5,767 nt of DNA, taken from NCBI GenBank assembly GCA_016293535.1, contig JAEDEB010000091.1, positions 1 to 5,767 of the forward strand, read 5' to 3'. Under the pieces are notes generated by a model. That model ran no database searches and was not told the DNA's origin. It saw only the letters and a program-made list of their open reading frames with translations. Positions 1 through 5,750 of this stretch are shown here, in pieces (within the stretch, counting starts at the first letter, position 1; each line of letters opens with the position of its first letter). Position numbers and translations under genes: made by a program. The DNA comes from Bacteroidales bacterium. GTDB lineage: Bacteria; Bacteroidota; Bacteroidia; Bacteroidales; UBA932.

Positions 1-11
1 AACTCCTATTG

Positions 12-28
12 CAAGATTGAGAATCTTG
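12..28. repeat. Short perfect inverted repeat (7-bp arms, 3-nt loop)
   Basis: CAAGATT (12-18) and AATCTTG (22-28) are perfect reverse complements around a GAG loop. No T-run follows on either strand, so it is not a convincing intrinsic terminator. If the minus-strand promoter at 73-102 is active, this hairpin lies in its 5' leader. With only seven AT-rich base pairs it could be chance. Confidence 0.3.
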
Positions 29-57
29 AGTACTAACCGTTATACGAACCCAGCATT

Positions 58-124
58 TGCGTTTTGGGAATACAAAGATACGCACATTTTTTTAATACGC
101 AAGTACTCTGAACCCAAAAACGCA
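58..124. repeat. Long-range inverted repeat flanking a promoter
   Basis: TGCGTTTTGGG at 58-68 is the reverse complement of CCCAAAAACGCA at 113-124, apart from one extra A/T in the second arm. The 44-nt interval contains the complete -33 and -7 elements of a minus-strand promoter, and the left arm falls where transcription should start. This is consistent with paired operator half-sites or a foldable leader, but no regulator is identified. The interval also has two ATACGCA copies (78-84 and 95-101). Confidence 0.4.
73..102 (-). promoter_or_regulatory. Bacteroidota-type promoter, reading out of the left edge
   Basis: On the minus strand, TTG (102-100) is followed after 19 bp by TATCTTTG (80-73). 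This fits the Bacteroidota primary sigma factor consensus (TTTG, about 19-20 bp, TAnnTTTG). Transcription should start near 66 and run leftward out of the window, so the regulated gene is not visible. No hairpin with a T-run separates it from the alkaline phosphatase stop at 131, so read-through from the operon is also possible. Confidence 0.6.
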
Positions 125-130
125 CAAAAA

Positions 131-1507
131 TCAATATTTCGCAAGCTTGGAGATAAGCTTAGGAATATCCGTATTGTCATTTGCAGATATAAAGGACTCT
201 GCACCACGGCCGATGACGTAAAGACCGAGAGGCGAACCGGAGTGACTGCGCGAAATCCAGCCTACCATCGCCTTTCCTGAAAGATACTTCAGCGCAAGAG
301 TCGCGAGTTTGGAATTCGTGGAATAGAGATCCTTTTCAGTAGCTGCCTCTCCGGAAATCGTCTTGGCGAACACCACCTTCATCTCCTCTTCCGCCTTGCT
401 GTCCACAGGAACCACACTCCAGAGTCCGAATGCATCCTGTATGATTGCCCTTGCCTGTTCCCAGGTAGCATCCTTGCCATTCTCCTTGATAAGCTGGTTG
501 AGACGGGAAGTAAGCGTATTTACCGAGCAGGTCTGGCCCTTCAGTCTGTCGAGATGCATCTCGTATCTTCCGTTTCCGAGAGACATTCCACCTGTATCGT
601 GGTCTGCAGTGACGACGATGAGGGTCTCATCCTTATGCTGGCGGTAGAACTCCAGCGCCATGTCTATGGACACGCAAAAATCATTGATTTCATGGATGGC
701 CGTAGCCGCATCGTTGCTATGGCAGGCGTGATCAATGGAACCGCCCTCCACCATAAGAAAGAAGCCCTTCTTCGCATAATTCGAATAGAGGTGATCAATG
801 GCTGCCCTGGTAAAATCCGCCAGTTCTGTATCTCCTTCCTGCCTGTCTATGGCATAGGGGAGATCGCCGTGCTTGAGGCTTGAAGGCAGGCAAAGCACCC
901 TCTTGTCTGTAGGTATGTATGAACCATGGCCCTGATAAACCTCGATTCCGGCCTTGCGGGCTTCCTCGACCCAATACTCAGGCTTATGACTGTCCGCGTG
1001 GATAGTAGCACCGGCAGCAAAATCCACCTTTGAATCTATAAGTTGTCTTGCCAGTATGTCGTGCATATTCCTCTCGTCCACGTGGCCGTAGAAAGCCGCC
1101 GGAGTGGCATGGTTCACGCCTACAGAGCTGATAATCCCCACACCGTAGCCTTTCTCCTTGGCAAGTTCGGCAATACTGGTCAGAGGATTGCCGTTTTCAT
1201 CGTTGCCAAGACGGCTGACAAGCGTCTTGGAACCGGTGGCCAATGCCGTTCCGGAAGCAGCTGAATCAGTAACCGGCGAATTGGCAGCGTGAGTGGTAAT
1301 GATGGTCTTGACAGGAAAATCAAGGAAATTGACTTCCGGAAGTCCAGCCTCACGGTTAAAGATGTCGGCAGCATAGGCTGAATTGATGCCCATGCCGTCG
1401 CCGATCATGTAGAACACATACTTGACATTCTTCTTCGCGGGGAGAGTTAACGATACTACGATCAGAAGAAGGGATGCGAGTATCCTCATTACAAAATTAC
1501 GTCTCAT
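131..1507 (-). CDS. Alkaline phosphatase, exported (PhoA-type)
   Basis: This 458-residue protein is a metal-dependent alkaline phosphatase that hydrolyses phosphomonoesters outside the cytoplasm, most likely in the periplasm. Residues 1-24 form a Sec signal peptide: a basic MRRN start, a hydrophobic core at about 9-22, and a probable cut after LPA. MIGDGMG (34-40) carries metal ligand Asp37. VTDSAASGTALATG (79-92) carries the phosphorylated nucleophile Ser82. HATP (133-136) supplies magnesium-site residues. VEGGSIDHACH (253-263) gives Glu254, Asp259 and His263, TADHD (300-304) gives Asp302 and His303, and SHSG (421-424) gives the last zinc ligand, His422. All expected ligands are present and the length is normal for the family. 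It is the last visible gene of the operon, starting 2 nt after the DUF1343 gene. Met7 (codon at 1489-1487) is an alternative start that would still leave a signal peptide. The natural substrate is unknown. Confidence 0.93.
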   Translation of the reverse strand: MRRNFVMRILASLLLIVVSLTLPAKKNVKYVFYMIGDGMGINSAYAADIFNREAGLPEVNFLDFPVKTIITTHAANSPVTDSAASGTALATGSKTLVSRLGNDENGNPLTSIAELAKEKGYGVGIISSVGVNHATPAAFYGHVDERNMHDILARQLIDSKVDFAAGATIHADSHKPEYWVEEARKAGIEVYQGHGSYIPTDKRVLCLPSSLKHGDLPYAIDRQEGDTELADFTRAAIDHLYSNYAKKGFFLMVEGGSIDHACHSNDAATAIHEINDFCVSIDMALEFYRQHKDETLIVVTADHDTGGMSLGNGRYEMHLDRLKGQTCSVNTLTSRLNQLIKENGKDATWEQARAIIQDAFGLWSVVPVDSKAEEEMKVVFAKTISGEAATEKDLYSTNSKLATLALKYLSGKAMVGWISRSHSGSPLGLYVIGRGAESFISANDNTDIPKLISKLAKY

Positions 1508-1509
1508 AT

Positions 1510-2574
1510 TTACTTGATTCTATAAGGTGAGTCCTCATAGAGGACAAACTTTTTCGCCTTTCTGATCCACTTCTGCTCTTCGACCTTGATATGCTCCTGA
1601 GCTGCTGTCCAATCCAACTTTCCCTCGATATAGTCAAAGAGCAGGGGGTCTGCAAGCTTCCTTTCGAAACCCTCTCCGAAACGAAACTCCGGGTATCTCC
1701 CTCTGAAATAGCGCATCAGCTGAAGGGTATGATTGAGTGAATGATACTCGACTCCCGGCTGAAGCATTATCTGATAACCGAAACATTTCCGTCCCTCATA
1801 GATCCCGGCAGCGGGAGTGAATGAGCAAGGACGGACCATCACCCCTGAAGGAGCGGGAACAGGCTCCCCGCGGGATGTCTTCACATATGGAGCTCCTATG
1901 TACTCGTACGGACGCGCAGTACCTATTCCAGGGCAAATATTCGTATTGTTCCACAATCCTCCCCCGCTGTACATGTCGCAGGTGAACAGTCCCGGAATGT
2001 CGGACGCCGGCGCTATGGTCCACGGCATCAGCCTATGGGTGGAATCGCTGGCGAGGGCGGATATCACGTGCAATGCGAATCTGGCACCTATCTCGTTGTG
2101 GTACAGGTACGCGAGTTCGCCCAGGGTCAGGCCGTGCCTGTGAGCAATCTTCGGCACATGACTTTCGCACTCGGACTGCGGCATAGTGCCTTCGACCACC
2201 CTGCCTGCAGGATTGATATGGTCCACAATATACAGAGAAGGGGCGGAGTCCATTTCACGGAGCAGGTCCATAAGCCGGAAAAGATCCTTCGTGTAATTGA
2301 AATAACGGGACCCGACGTCCTGAATTTCGACGACAACCGCATTGAGACCTTTCAGCATCTCCGCATCAAACACAATGTGGTTCGTCTGAGGGGTCAGTTC
2401 CGTATCCTGAGGCGAGAATATTGCCTTGAGATTACCTCTGGAGGAGAATATGTCATACATATACCTGCCGTGCTCCGTATCCCAGCAGTTCTGGGTACAG
2501 AAACACGCCACACTGCCTTCCTGCAGGGACTTGTCCAACTGTTCCTCCAACGGAGTTGTCCTGAAAGAGAACAT
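1510..2574 (-). CDS. Divergent DUF1343 (NamZ/GH171-like) protein without signal peptide
   Basis: This 354-residue protein belongs to the DUF1343 family, whose characterised member NamZ (GH171) is an exo-beta-N-acetylmuramidase acting on peptidoglycan fragments. Family signatures seen are EIQDVGSRYFNY (83-94), DHINPAGR (118-125), RHGLTLGELA (146-155) and GTARPYEYIGAPYV (218-231). Two things are odd. First, there is no signal peptide, and the in-frame codons upstream encode none, whereas family members are commonly exported. Second, the conserved FGPEHG-type motif reads FSPQDT (53-58), and the stretch from there to the next conserved block looks shortened. A standard NamZ activity therefore cannot be assumed; it may be a cytoplasmic enzyme of altered specificity or inactive. 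The start at 2574 lies 2 nt beyond the mutase stop and fits translational coupling. Family assignment is firm; function is uncertain. Confidence 0.87.
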   Translation of the reverse strand: MFSFRTTPLEEQLDKSLQEGSVACFCTQNCWDTEHGRYMYDIFSSRGNLKAIFSPQDTELTPQTNHIVFDAEMLKGLNAVVVEIQDVGSRYFNYTKDLFRLMDLLREMDSAPSLYIVDHINPAGRVVEGTMPQSECESHVPKIAHRHGLTLGELAYLYHNEIGARFALHVISALASDSTHRLMPWTIAPASDIPGLFTCDMYSGGGLWNNTNICPGIGTARPYEYIGAPYVKTSRGEPVPAPSGVMVRPCSFTPAAGIYEGRKCFGYQIMLQPGVEYHSLNHTLQLMRYFRGRYPEFRFGEGFERKLADPLLFDYIEGKLDWTAAQEHIKVEEQKWIRKAKKFVLYEDSPYRIK

Positions 2575-2576
2575 CT

Positions 2577-3998
2577 CTACCTGTCGTTTATTATATCCTG
2601 TGCAATACCTATGATTTCTGAAGCCAGCTCATCTGCGCGTTCCTGAGTAGCTGCCTCTGCATATATCCTGATTATTGGCTCAGTGTTTGATCTGCGCAGG
2701 TGAACCCACTCCCTGCGGGACTCGAAAACTATCTTGACCCCGTCCCTGTCATCAATATTCTCCTTTGAATACAGTTCCTTCATCTTAAGGAGAATGCAGT
2801 CAATGAGAGCCTTATCGCTGAGTTGAATCTTGTTCTTTGCTATCGCATACTGCGGATAAGTCCTTTTGAGGACGCTGACTTTCATGTTCTTGTGGGCCAG
2901 ATTGCTCAAAAAGAGAGCCACGCCGACCATCGCATCGCGTCCCGCATGGATAGCCGGGAAGATCACCCCTCCGTTGCCTTCTCCGCCGATGATCGCTCTT
3001 ACCTGATGCATAGTAGTCGTGACATTCACTTCACCTACGGCTGATGCATAATACTTGCCCCCATAGGACTCCGTAACATCGCGCAAAGCCCTGGTGGAAG
3101 AGAGGTTCGATACGGTAGCGAGATCCTTCTTACCAGCCTTCTTCGCGCAGGATAGGAGATAATCAGCCACACTTACAAGCGTATATTCCTCTACGAAAGG
3201 CTCACCGTTTTCACATATGAACGCCAGTCTGTCCACGTCGGGATCGACTGAAATTCCAAGGTCCGCACCCTCGTTCACGACAGTCTCGCTCAACTTGACA
3301 AGATTCTGCGGAAGCGGCTCAGGATTATGGGCGAACCGGCCGTCAGGCTCACAGTTCAGGCAGACGCATTCCACGCCCATTCGTTCGAGAAGACGCGGCA
3401 TGATTATGCCTCCGACTGAATTCACCGCATCGAGCACGACCCTGAACCCGGCTGACCGGACAGAATCAACGTCGACTTCGGGGATGGACAGTACCGCATC
3501 TATATGCCGGTCAGTAAAGTCGATGTCAACAACCTTACCGAGTTCATCAACATCGGCGAAATCGAAATCGCCGCACTCTGCAAGACGCAGAATCTCGCCT
3601 CCCTCTTCCGCATTGAGGAATTCGCCCTGAGCATTGAGCAGTTTCAGCGCATTCCACTGAATCGGGTTATGCGACGCCGTGATTATGATTCCTCCGTCAG
3701 CCTTTTCGAAGATTACAGCCATCTCAGTGGTCGGGGTTGACGCCAAGCCAGCTCTTACCACATCTATCCCGCATGAAACCAGCGTTCCCACAACAAGGTC
3801 TTCCACCATAGCACCGCTGATACGGGCATCCTTGCCGACAACCACCTTGTAACGGGAACCATTAGCCGGAGCGGCCGCTGATTTCAGTCTGGATGAATAG
3901 GCATATGTAAACTTTACAATGTCGATCGGGGTCAGGCCGTTGCCCGGGGTTCCTCCTATTGTGCCTCTGATTCCTGATATGGATTTGATAAGAGTCAT
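2577..3998 (-). CDS. glmM: Phosphoglucosamine mutase / phosphomannomutase (alpha-D-phosphohexomutase family)
   Basis: This 473-residue cytosolic enzyme moves phosphate between C6 and C1 of a hexose phosphate. GlmM makes glucosamine-1-phosphate for UDP-GlcNAc and hence peptidoglycan; phosphomannomutase activity is the main alternative. All four family domains are seen: the N-terminal SGIRGTIGG (8-16), the active-site loop TASHNP (107-112) with phosphoserine Ser109, the metal loop DPDVDR (252-257) with Asp252, Asp254 and Asp256, the sugar-binding loop GEGNGG (339-344), and the C-terminal phosphate-binding RRSNTEP (435-441). The loop GEGNGG differs from GEMSGH of typical E. coli-type GlmM and resembles archaeal and Bacteroidota homologues, so the substrate is not settled by sequence. 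It is the first gene of the operon, with a promoter at 4094-4064 and a leader of about 60 nt. The start is supported by the conserved residues right after Met1. Confidence 0.92.
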   Translation of the reverse strand: MTLIKSISGIRGTIGGTPGNGLTPIDIVKFTYAYSSRLKSAAAPANGSRYKVVVGKDARISGAMVEDLVVGTLVSCGIDVVRAGLASTPTTEMAVIFEKADGGIIITASHNPIQWNALKLLNAQGEFLNAEEGGEILRLAECGDFDFADVDELGKVVDIDFTDRHIDAVLSIPEVDVDSVRSAGFRVVLDAVNSVGGIIMPRLLERMGVECVCLNCEPDGRFAHNPEPLPQNLVKLSETVVNEGADLGISVDPDVDRLAFICENGEPFVEEYTLVSVADYLLSCAKKAGKKDLATVSNLSSTRALRDVTESYGGKYYASAVGEVNVTTTMHQVRAIIGGEGNGGVIFPAIHAGRDAMVGVALFLSNLAHKNMKVSVLKRTYPQYAIAKNKIQLSDKALIDCILLKMKELYSKENIDDRDGVKIVFESRREWVHLRRSNTEPIIRIYAEAATQERADELASEIIGIAQDIINDR

Positions 3999-4063
3999 TT
4001 CAGAACTGATTTATATGATAACTATAATTCCGAGTAATTTTAAAAAATGATCGGTACATCACA

Positions 4064-4094
4064 CAAAAATAACGAAAGATTTATAAAATTTCAA
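4064..4094 (-). promoter_or_regulatory. Promoter of the glmM-DUF1343-phosphatase operon
   Basis: On the minus strand, TTG (4094-4092) is followed after 20 bp by TATTTTTG (4071-4064), matching TAnnTTTG. Transcription should begin near 4057, giving a leader of about 60 nt before the glmM start codon at 3998. It is the only full match found upstream of the operon, and it is divergent from the DUF486 gene promoter at 4127. Confidence 0.6.
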
Positions 4095-4126
4095 CCTCAC
4101 GAAGTATCACAATTGCGAACATTCAG

Positions 4127-4134
4127 TACCTTTG
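4127..4134 (+). promoter_or_regulatory. -7 element of the DUF486 gene promoter
   Basis: TACCTTTG matches the Bacteroidota -7 consensus TAnnTTTG. No clear TTTG element lies 19-20 bp upstream; the nearest TTG (4113-4115) is too close. Transcription would start near 4141, about 36 nt ahead of the ATG at 4177. Since this element overlaps the farther in-frame ATG at 4132, it supports 4177 as the true start. The same nine bases, TACCTTTGC, recur in the L31 promoter at 4581. Confidence 0.5.
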
Positions 4135-4176
4135 CACGCCCGGCTTACAAGCCTGAACTTCATAATTCTCAATACT

Positions 4177-4545
4177 ATGCAATGGTTCTGGACAATATTT
4201 CTTCTTGTCATCTCGAACATAATGATGACCTTTGCCTGGTACGGACATCTGAAACTCCAGCAGATGCATGTCTCTGACGGGTGGCCGCTGATCCTCGTCA
4301 TCATCTTCTCCTGGGGCATAGCCTTTTTCGAATACTGCGCCCAGGTACCAGCGAACAGGATAGGGTTCAACGGGAACGGAGGTCCCTTCAACCTTATGCA
4401 GCTCAAGGTAATACAGGAAGTGATATCGCTGACTGTATTCACGATAATGGTAACAGTATTTTTCAAGGGTCAGCCGCTTCAGTGGAATCATTTCGCGGCA
4501 TTTGCCTGCCTCGTGCTTGCAGTGTTTTTCGTATTTCTCAAATAG
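4177..4545 (+). CDS. DUF486 family four-helix membrane protein (DMT superfamily)
   Basis: This 122-residue inner-membrane protein belongs to DUF486, a small family related to the drug/metabolite transporter superfamily; its transported substrate, if any, is unknown. Four hydrophobic helices are visible at about residues 3-21, 36-55, 76-97 and 105-121. Family landmarks are FAWYGHLK (19-26) after helix 1, FEYCAQVPANRIG (51-63) after helix 2, and the G/N-rich loop before LKVIQE (76-81). The ORF extends upstream to an ATG at 4132, but that region overlaps a promoter element and does not resemble the family, so the start at 4177 is chosen; the protein then begins directly with helix 1. The gene stands alone, divergent from glmM. 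The L31 promoter starts only 12 nt after its stop, and no terminator separates them, so some read-through into L31 is likely. Confidence 0.85.
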   Translation: MQWFWTIFLLVISNIMMTFAWYGHLKLQQMHVSDGWPLILVIIFSWGIAFFEYCAQVPANRIGFNGNGGPFNLMQLKVIQEVISLTVFTIMVTVFFKGQPLQWNHFAAFACLVLAVFFVFLK

Positions 4546-4557
4546 TTGCGTCAATGC

Positions 4558-4588
4558 TTGCCATTTCGGAAAAACTTGATTACCTTTG
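4558..4588 (+). promoter_or_regulatory. Promoter of ribosomal protein L31 gene
   Basis: TTG (4558-4560) is followed after 20 bp by TACCTTTG (4581-4588), a full match to the Bacteroidota promoter pattern. Transcription should start near 4595, leaving an AT-rich leader of about 25 nt before the ATG at 4620. An A-rich leader without a strong Shine-Dalgarno sequence is typical for this phylum. Confidence 0.7.
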
Positions 4589-4619
4589 CCGTCCCAAAAT
4601 TTATTAAAACACTGAAGAA

Positions 4620-4871
4620 ATGAAAAAAGGAACTCATCCCGAAACCTACCGTCTTGTAGCTTTCAAGGATATGTCGAATGACGTGGTGTTCATCACCCGC
4701 TCATGCGCTGCGACAAAAGAGACCATCGTTTACGAAGGTGTAGAGTACCCTGTCGTAAAGATAGAGATCTCCAACACTTCACATCCTTTCTACACAGGAA
4801 AGATGAAACTCGTGGATACCGCAGGCCGCGTCGACAAATTCTACTCAAGATACGGCAACAAGAAGAAATAA
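4620..4871 (+). CDS. rpmE2: 50S ribosomal protein L31, type B (zinc-independent)
   Basis: This 83-residue basic protein is ribosomal protein L31, a component of the large subunit near the subunit bridges. Diagnostic stretches are MKKGTHPETYR (1-11), FKDMSN (15-20), TSHPFYTGK (53-61) and the C-terminal VDTAGRVDKFYSRYG (65-79). Length and sequence fit the type B (C-minus) form: the zinc-binding CxxC pair of type A is absent and only one cysteine, Cys29, remains. In bacteria with both types, the B form replaces the zinc form under zinc limitation; Bacteroidota usually rely on the B form as the standard one, which I infer here because no zinc-responsive site is recognised. The gene has its own promoter (4558-4588) and a strong terminator 40 nt after the stop, so it forms a single-gene unit. 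Confidence 0.95.
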   Translation: MKKGTHPETYRLVAFKDMSNDVVFITRSCAATKETIVYEGVEYPVVKIEISNTSHPFYTGKMKLVDTAGRVDKFYSRYGNKKK

Positions 4872-4910
4872 TTCTTCTGAAGAAATCTCGGAATCAACAG
4901 ATTCCAATAC

Positions 4911-4944
4911 GAGGTCGATCGAAAGGTCGGCCTCTGTTTTTTTT
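4911..4944 (+). terminator. Intrinsic terminator after L31 gene
   Basis: A ten-pair stem (GAGGTCGATC at 4911-4920 with GGTCGGCCTC at 4925-4934, two G-U pairs) is closed by a GAAA tetraloop of the stable GNRA class. A run of eight T (4937-4944) follows on the plus strand. On the minus strand the hairpin is not followed by a T-run, so it mainly serves the L31 transcript. Confidence 0.9.
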
Positions 4945-4969
4945 AGCAGAACTTCTCAACTGCAGAACC

Positions 4970-4998
4970 CATTGCAGCGCATCCGCTCAAACGCAATG
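4970..4998. repeat. Bulged hairpin between convergent genes
   Basis: CATTGC (4970-4975) pairs with GCAATG (4993-4998), and inside it AGCG (4976-4979) pairs with CGCT (4984-4987) around a CATC loop. The result is a ten-pair stem with a five-base bulge (CAAAC). It lies 40 nt downstream of the carbonic anhydrase stop on the minus strand, in its probable 3' untranslated region. There is no adjacent T-run on the minus strand, so termination is unproven. Confidence 0.35.
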
Positions 4999-5037
4999 CG
5001 ATTCAAGAGGCACCCTCATGGTATTCAGTTTTGAGAG

Positions 5038-5580
5038 TTATCCAATAGGATTGAGTTGTCCGGTCACGGAGTCCATCATATAGCCTCTTACTATCACATC
5101 CTTTGGGACCAGAGGATGATTGGAAATAAGATCCACCGTTTCCAGAATTGCAGAAGGAGTATCATCGAAGCCGTGAAGCCATGAATCGAGATCGATGCCA
5201 CAGTGTCTCATAAGATTTATATGCTCTTCGTCAATACCGCGTTCCCTCATCAGATCGAGCATTTCGGATGCATCCATACCCTGAACGCCACAGCCCGTAT
5301 GACCAATAACCATAATCTCATTGACGCCGAGTTCATAAATGGCTACAAGAAGGCTGCGAACCGTGCTGTCAAAAGGATTGGTGACAACAGCGCCTGCATT
5401 CTTTATAAGCTTTACATCACCGTTCCTTATTCCCAGAGCAGCGGGCAGCAGGGTTACCAGACGAGTATCCATACAGGTGAGTATTGCTATCTTCTTGTCA
5501 GGATACTTGCTTGTCTGAAATTTTTCGTATTCCCTGGATTCGACAAACCGTCTGTTGTATTCAAGTATGCTTTTAATCAT
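5038..5580 (-). CDS. Beta-class carbonic anhydrase
   Basis: This 180-residue cytosolic zinc enzyme interconverts carbon dioxide and bicarbonate, supplying bicarbonate for carboxylation reactions and helping pH balance. CMDTR (36-40) provides zinc ligand Cys36 and the Asp38-Arg40 dyad of beta-class enzymes. KNAGAVVTNP (60-69) is the conserved active-site strand, and GHTGCG (93-98) provides the remaining zinc ligands His94 and Cys97. The protein is compact and lacks a signal peptide, as in the small beta-carbonic anhydrases common in bacteria. All catalytic residues are intact. It is a single gene, convergent with L31 and downstream of the apparent 5S rRNA end. It has a leader of about 110 nt if the -7 element at 5703-5696 is used, and that leader contains a palindrome flanked by direct repeats. 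Confidence 0.93.
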   Translation of the reverse strand: MIKSILEYNRRFVESREYEKFQTSKYPDKKIAILTCMDTRLVTLLPAALGIRNGDVKLIKNAGAVVTNPFDSTVRSLLVAIYELGVNEIMVIGHTGCGVQGMDASEMLDLMRERGIDEEHINLMRHCGIDLDSWLHGFDDTPSAILETVDLISNHPLVPKDVIVRGYMMDSVTGQLNPIG

Positions 5581-5602
5581 AAGGACTATGGAATCATCAA
5601 AT

Positions 5603-5660
5603 TACTTGGCAATCTTCAAAAAAAATATGTTGCAACATCTTATGAATACTTGGAAATCTT
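5603..5660. repeat. Direct repeats flanking a 12-bp palindrome upstream of carbonic anhydrase
   Basis: TACTTGGCAATCTT (5603-5616) and TACTTGGAAATCTT (5647-5660) match at 13 of 14 positions, 44 bp apart. Between them sits a perfect palindrome, ATGTTGCAACAT (5627-5638), with 10 and 8 bp on either side. The group lies 23-80 bp upstream of the carbonic anhydrase start codon, downstream of its likely transcription start. It could be an operator or an RNA structure; no known regulator site is recognised. Confidence 0.45.
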
Positions 5661-5695
5661 ATTCAAATCTGAAGCAAATTGTTTTACTGGGCAGG

Positions 5696-5703
5696 CAAAG
5701 ATA
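5696..5703 (-). promoter_or_regulatory. Candidate -7 element for carbonic anhydrase
   Basis: The minus strand reads TATCTTTG (5703-5696), matching TAnnTTTG. The expected -33 TTTG position falls in the terminator hairpin at 5711-5740 and has no match, so the promoter is incomplete or needs an activator. It is the only -7 match in the region upstream of the gene. Confidence 0.4.
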
Positions 5704-5705
5704 GT

Positions 5706-5740
5706 AAAAAAGAGACCCGGGTCGGATGACTCGGGTCTCT
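5706..5740 (-). terminator. Intrinsic terminator of the rRNA operon (minus strand)
   Basis: Positions 5711-5740 form a thirteen-pair stem (AGAGACCCGGGTC with GACTCGGGTCTCT, one G-T mismatch that is wobble-compatible on one strand) around a four-base loop. On the minus strand it is followed by a T-run (complement of 5711-5706). The plus-strand side has only a weak TTGG tail. It lies about 10 nt after the apparent 5S rRNA 3' end, as expected for the end of an rRNA operon. Confidence 0.85.
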
Positions 5741-5750
5741 TTGGAAAAAA

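Noticed and set aside
17..280. An 87-residue open frame at the left edge
   Set aside because: It runs through the promoter region and then antisense into the phosphatase 3' end, with no motif and no upstream promoter in view.
2035..2646. A 203-residue open frame on the plus strand
   Set aside because: It is antisense to the DUF1343 gene and the end of glmM, whose frames carry clear family motifs; its own translation shows no recognisable domain.
3217..3630. A Ser/Thr-rich 137-residue open frame on the plus strand
   Set aside because: Shadow of glmM; its skewed composition comes from the complement of Asp/Glu-rich and Val-rich codons.
4132..4176. Fifteen-residue N-terminal extension of the DUF486 protein
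   Set aside because: It overlaps the -7 element at 4127-4134 and the expected transcription start, and the family begins at the helix that starts with the ATG at 4177.
4123..4554. A 143-residue open frame on the minus strand
   Set aside because: It lies opposite the DUF486 gene, which has clear membrane helices and family landmarks on the plus strand; the minus frame is charged, featureless and overlaps promoter elements.
4911..4944. L31 terminator as a bidirectional terminator also serving carbonic anhydrase
   Set aside because: On the minus strand the hairpin is followed by TATTGG rather than a T-run, so intrinsic termination in that direction is unlikely.
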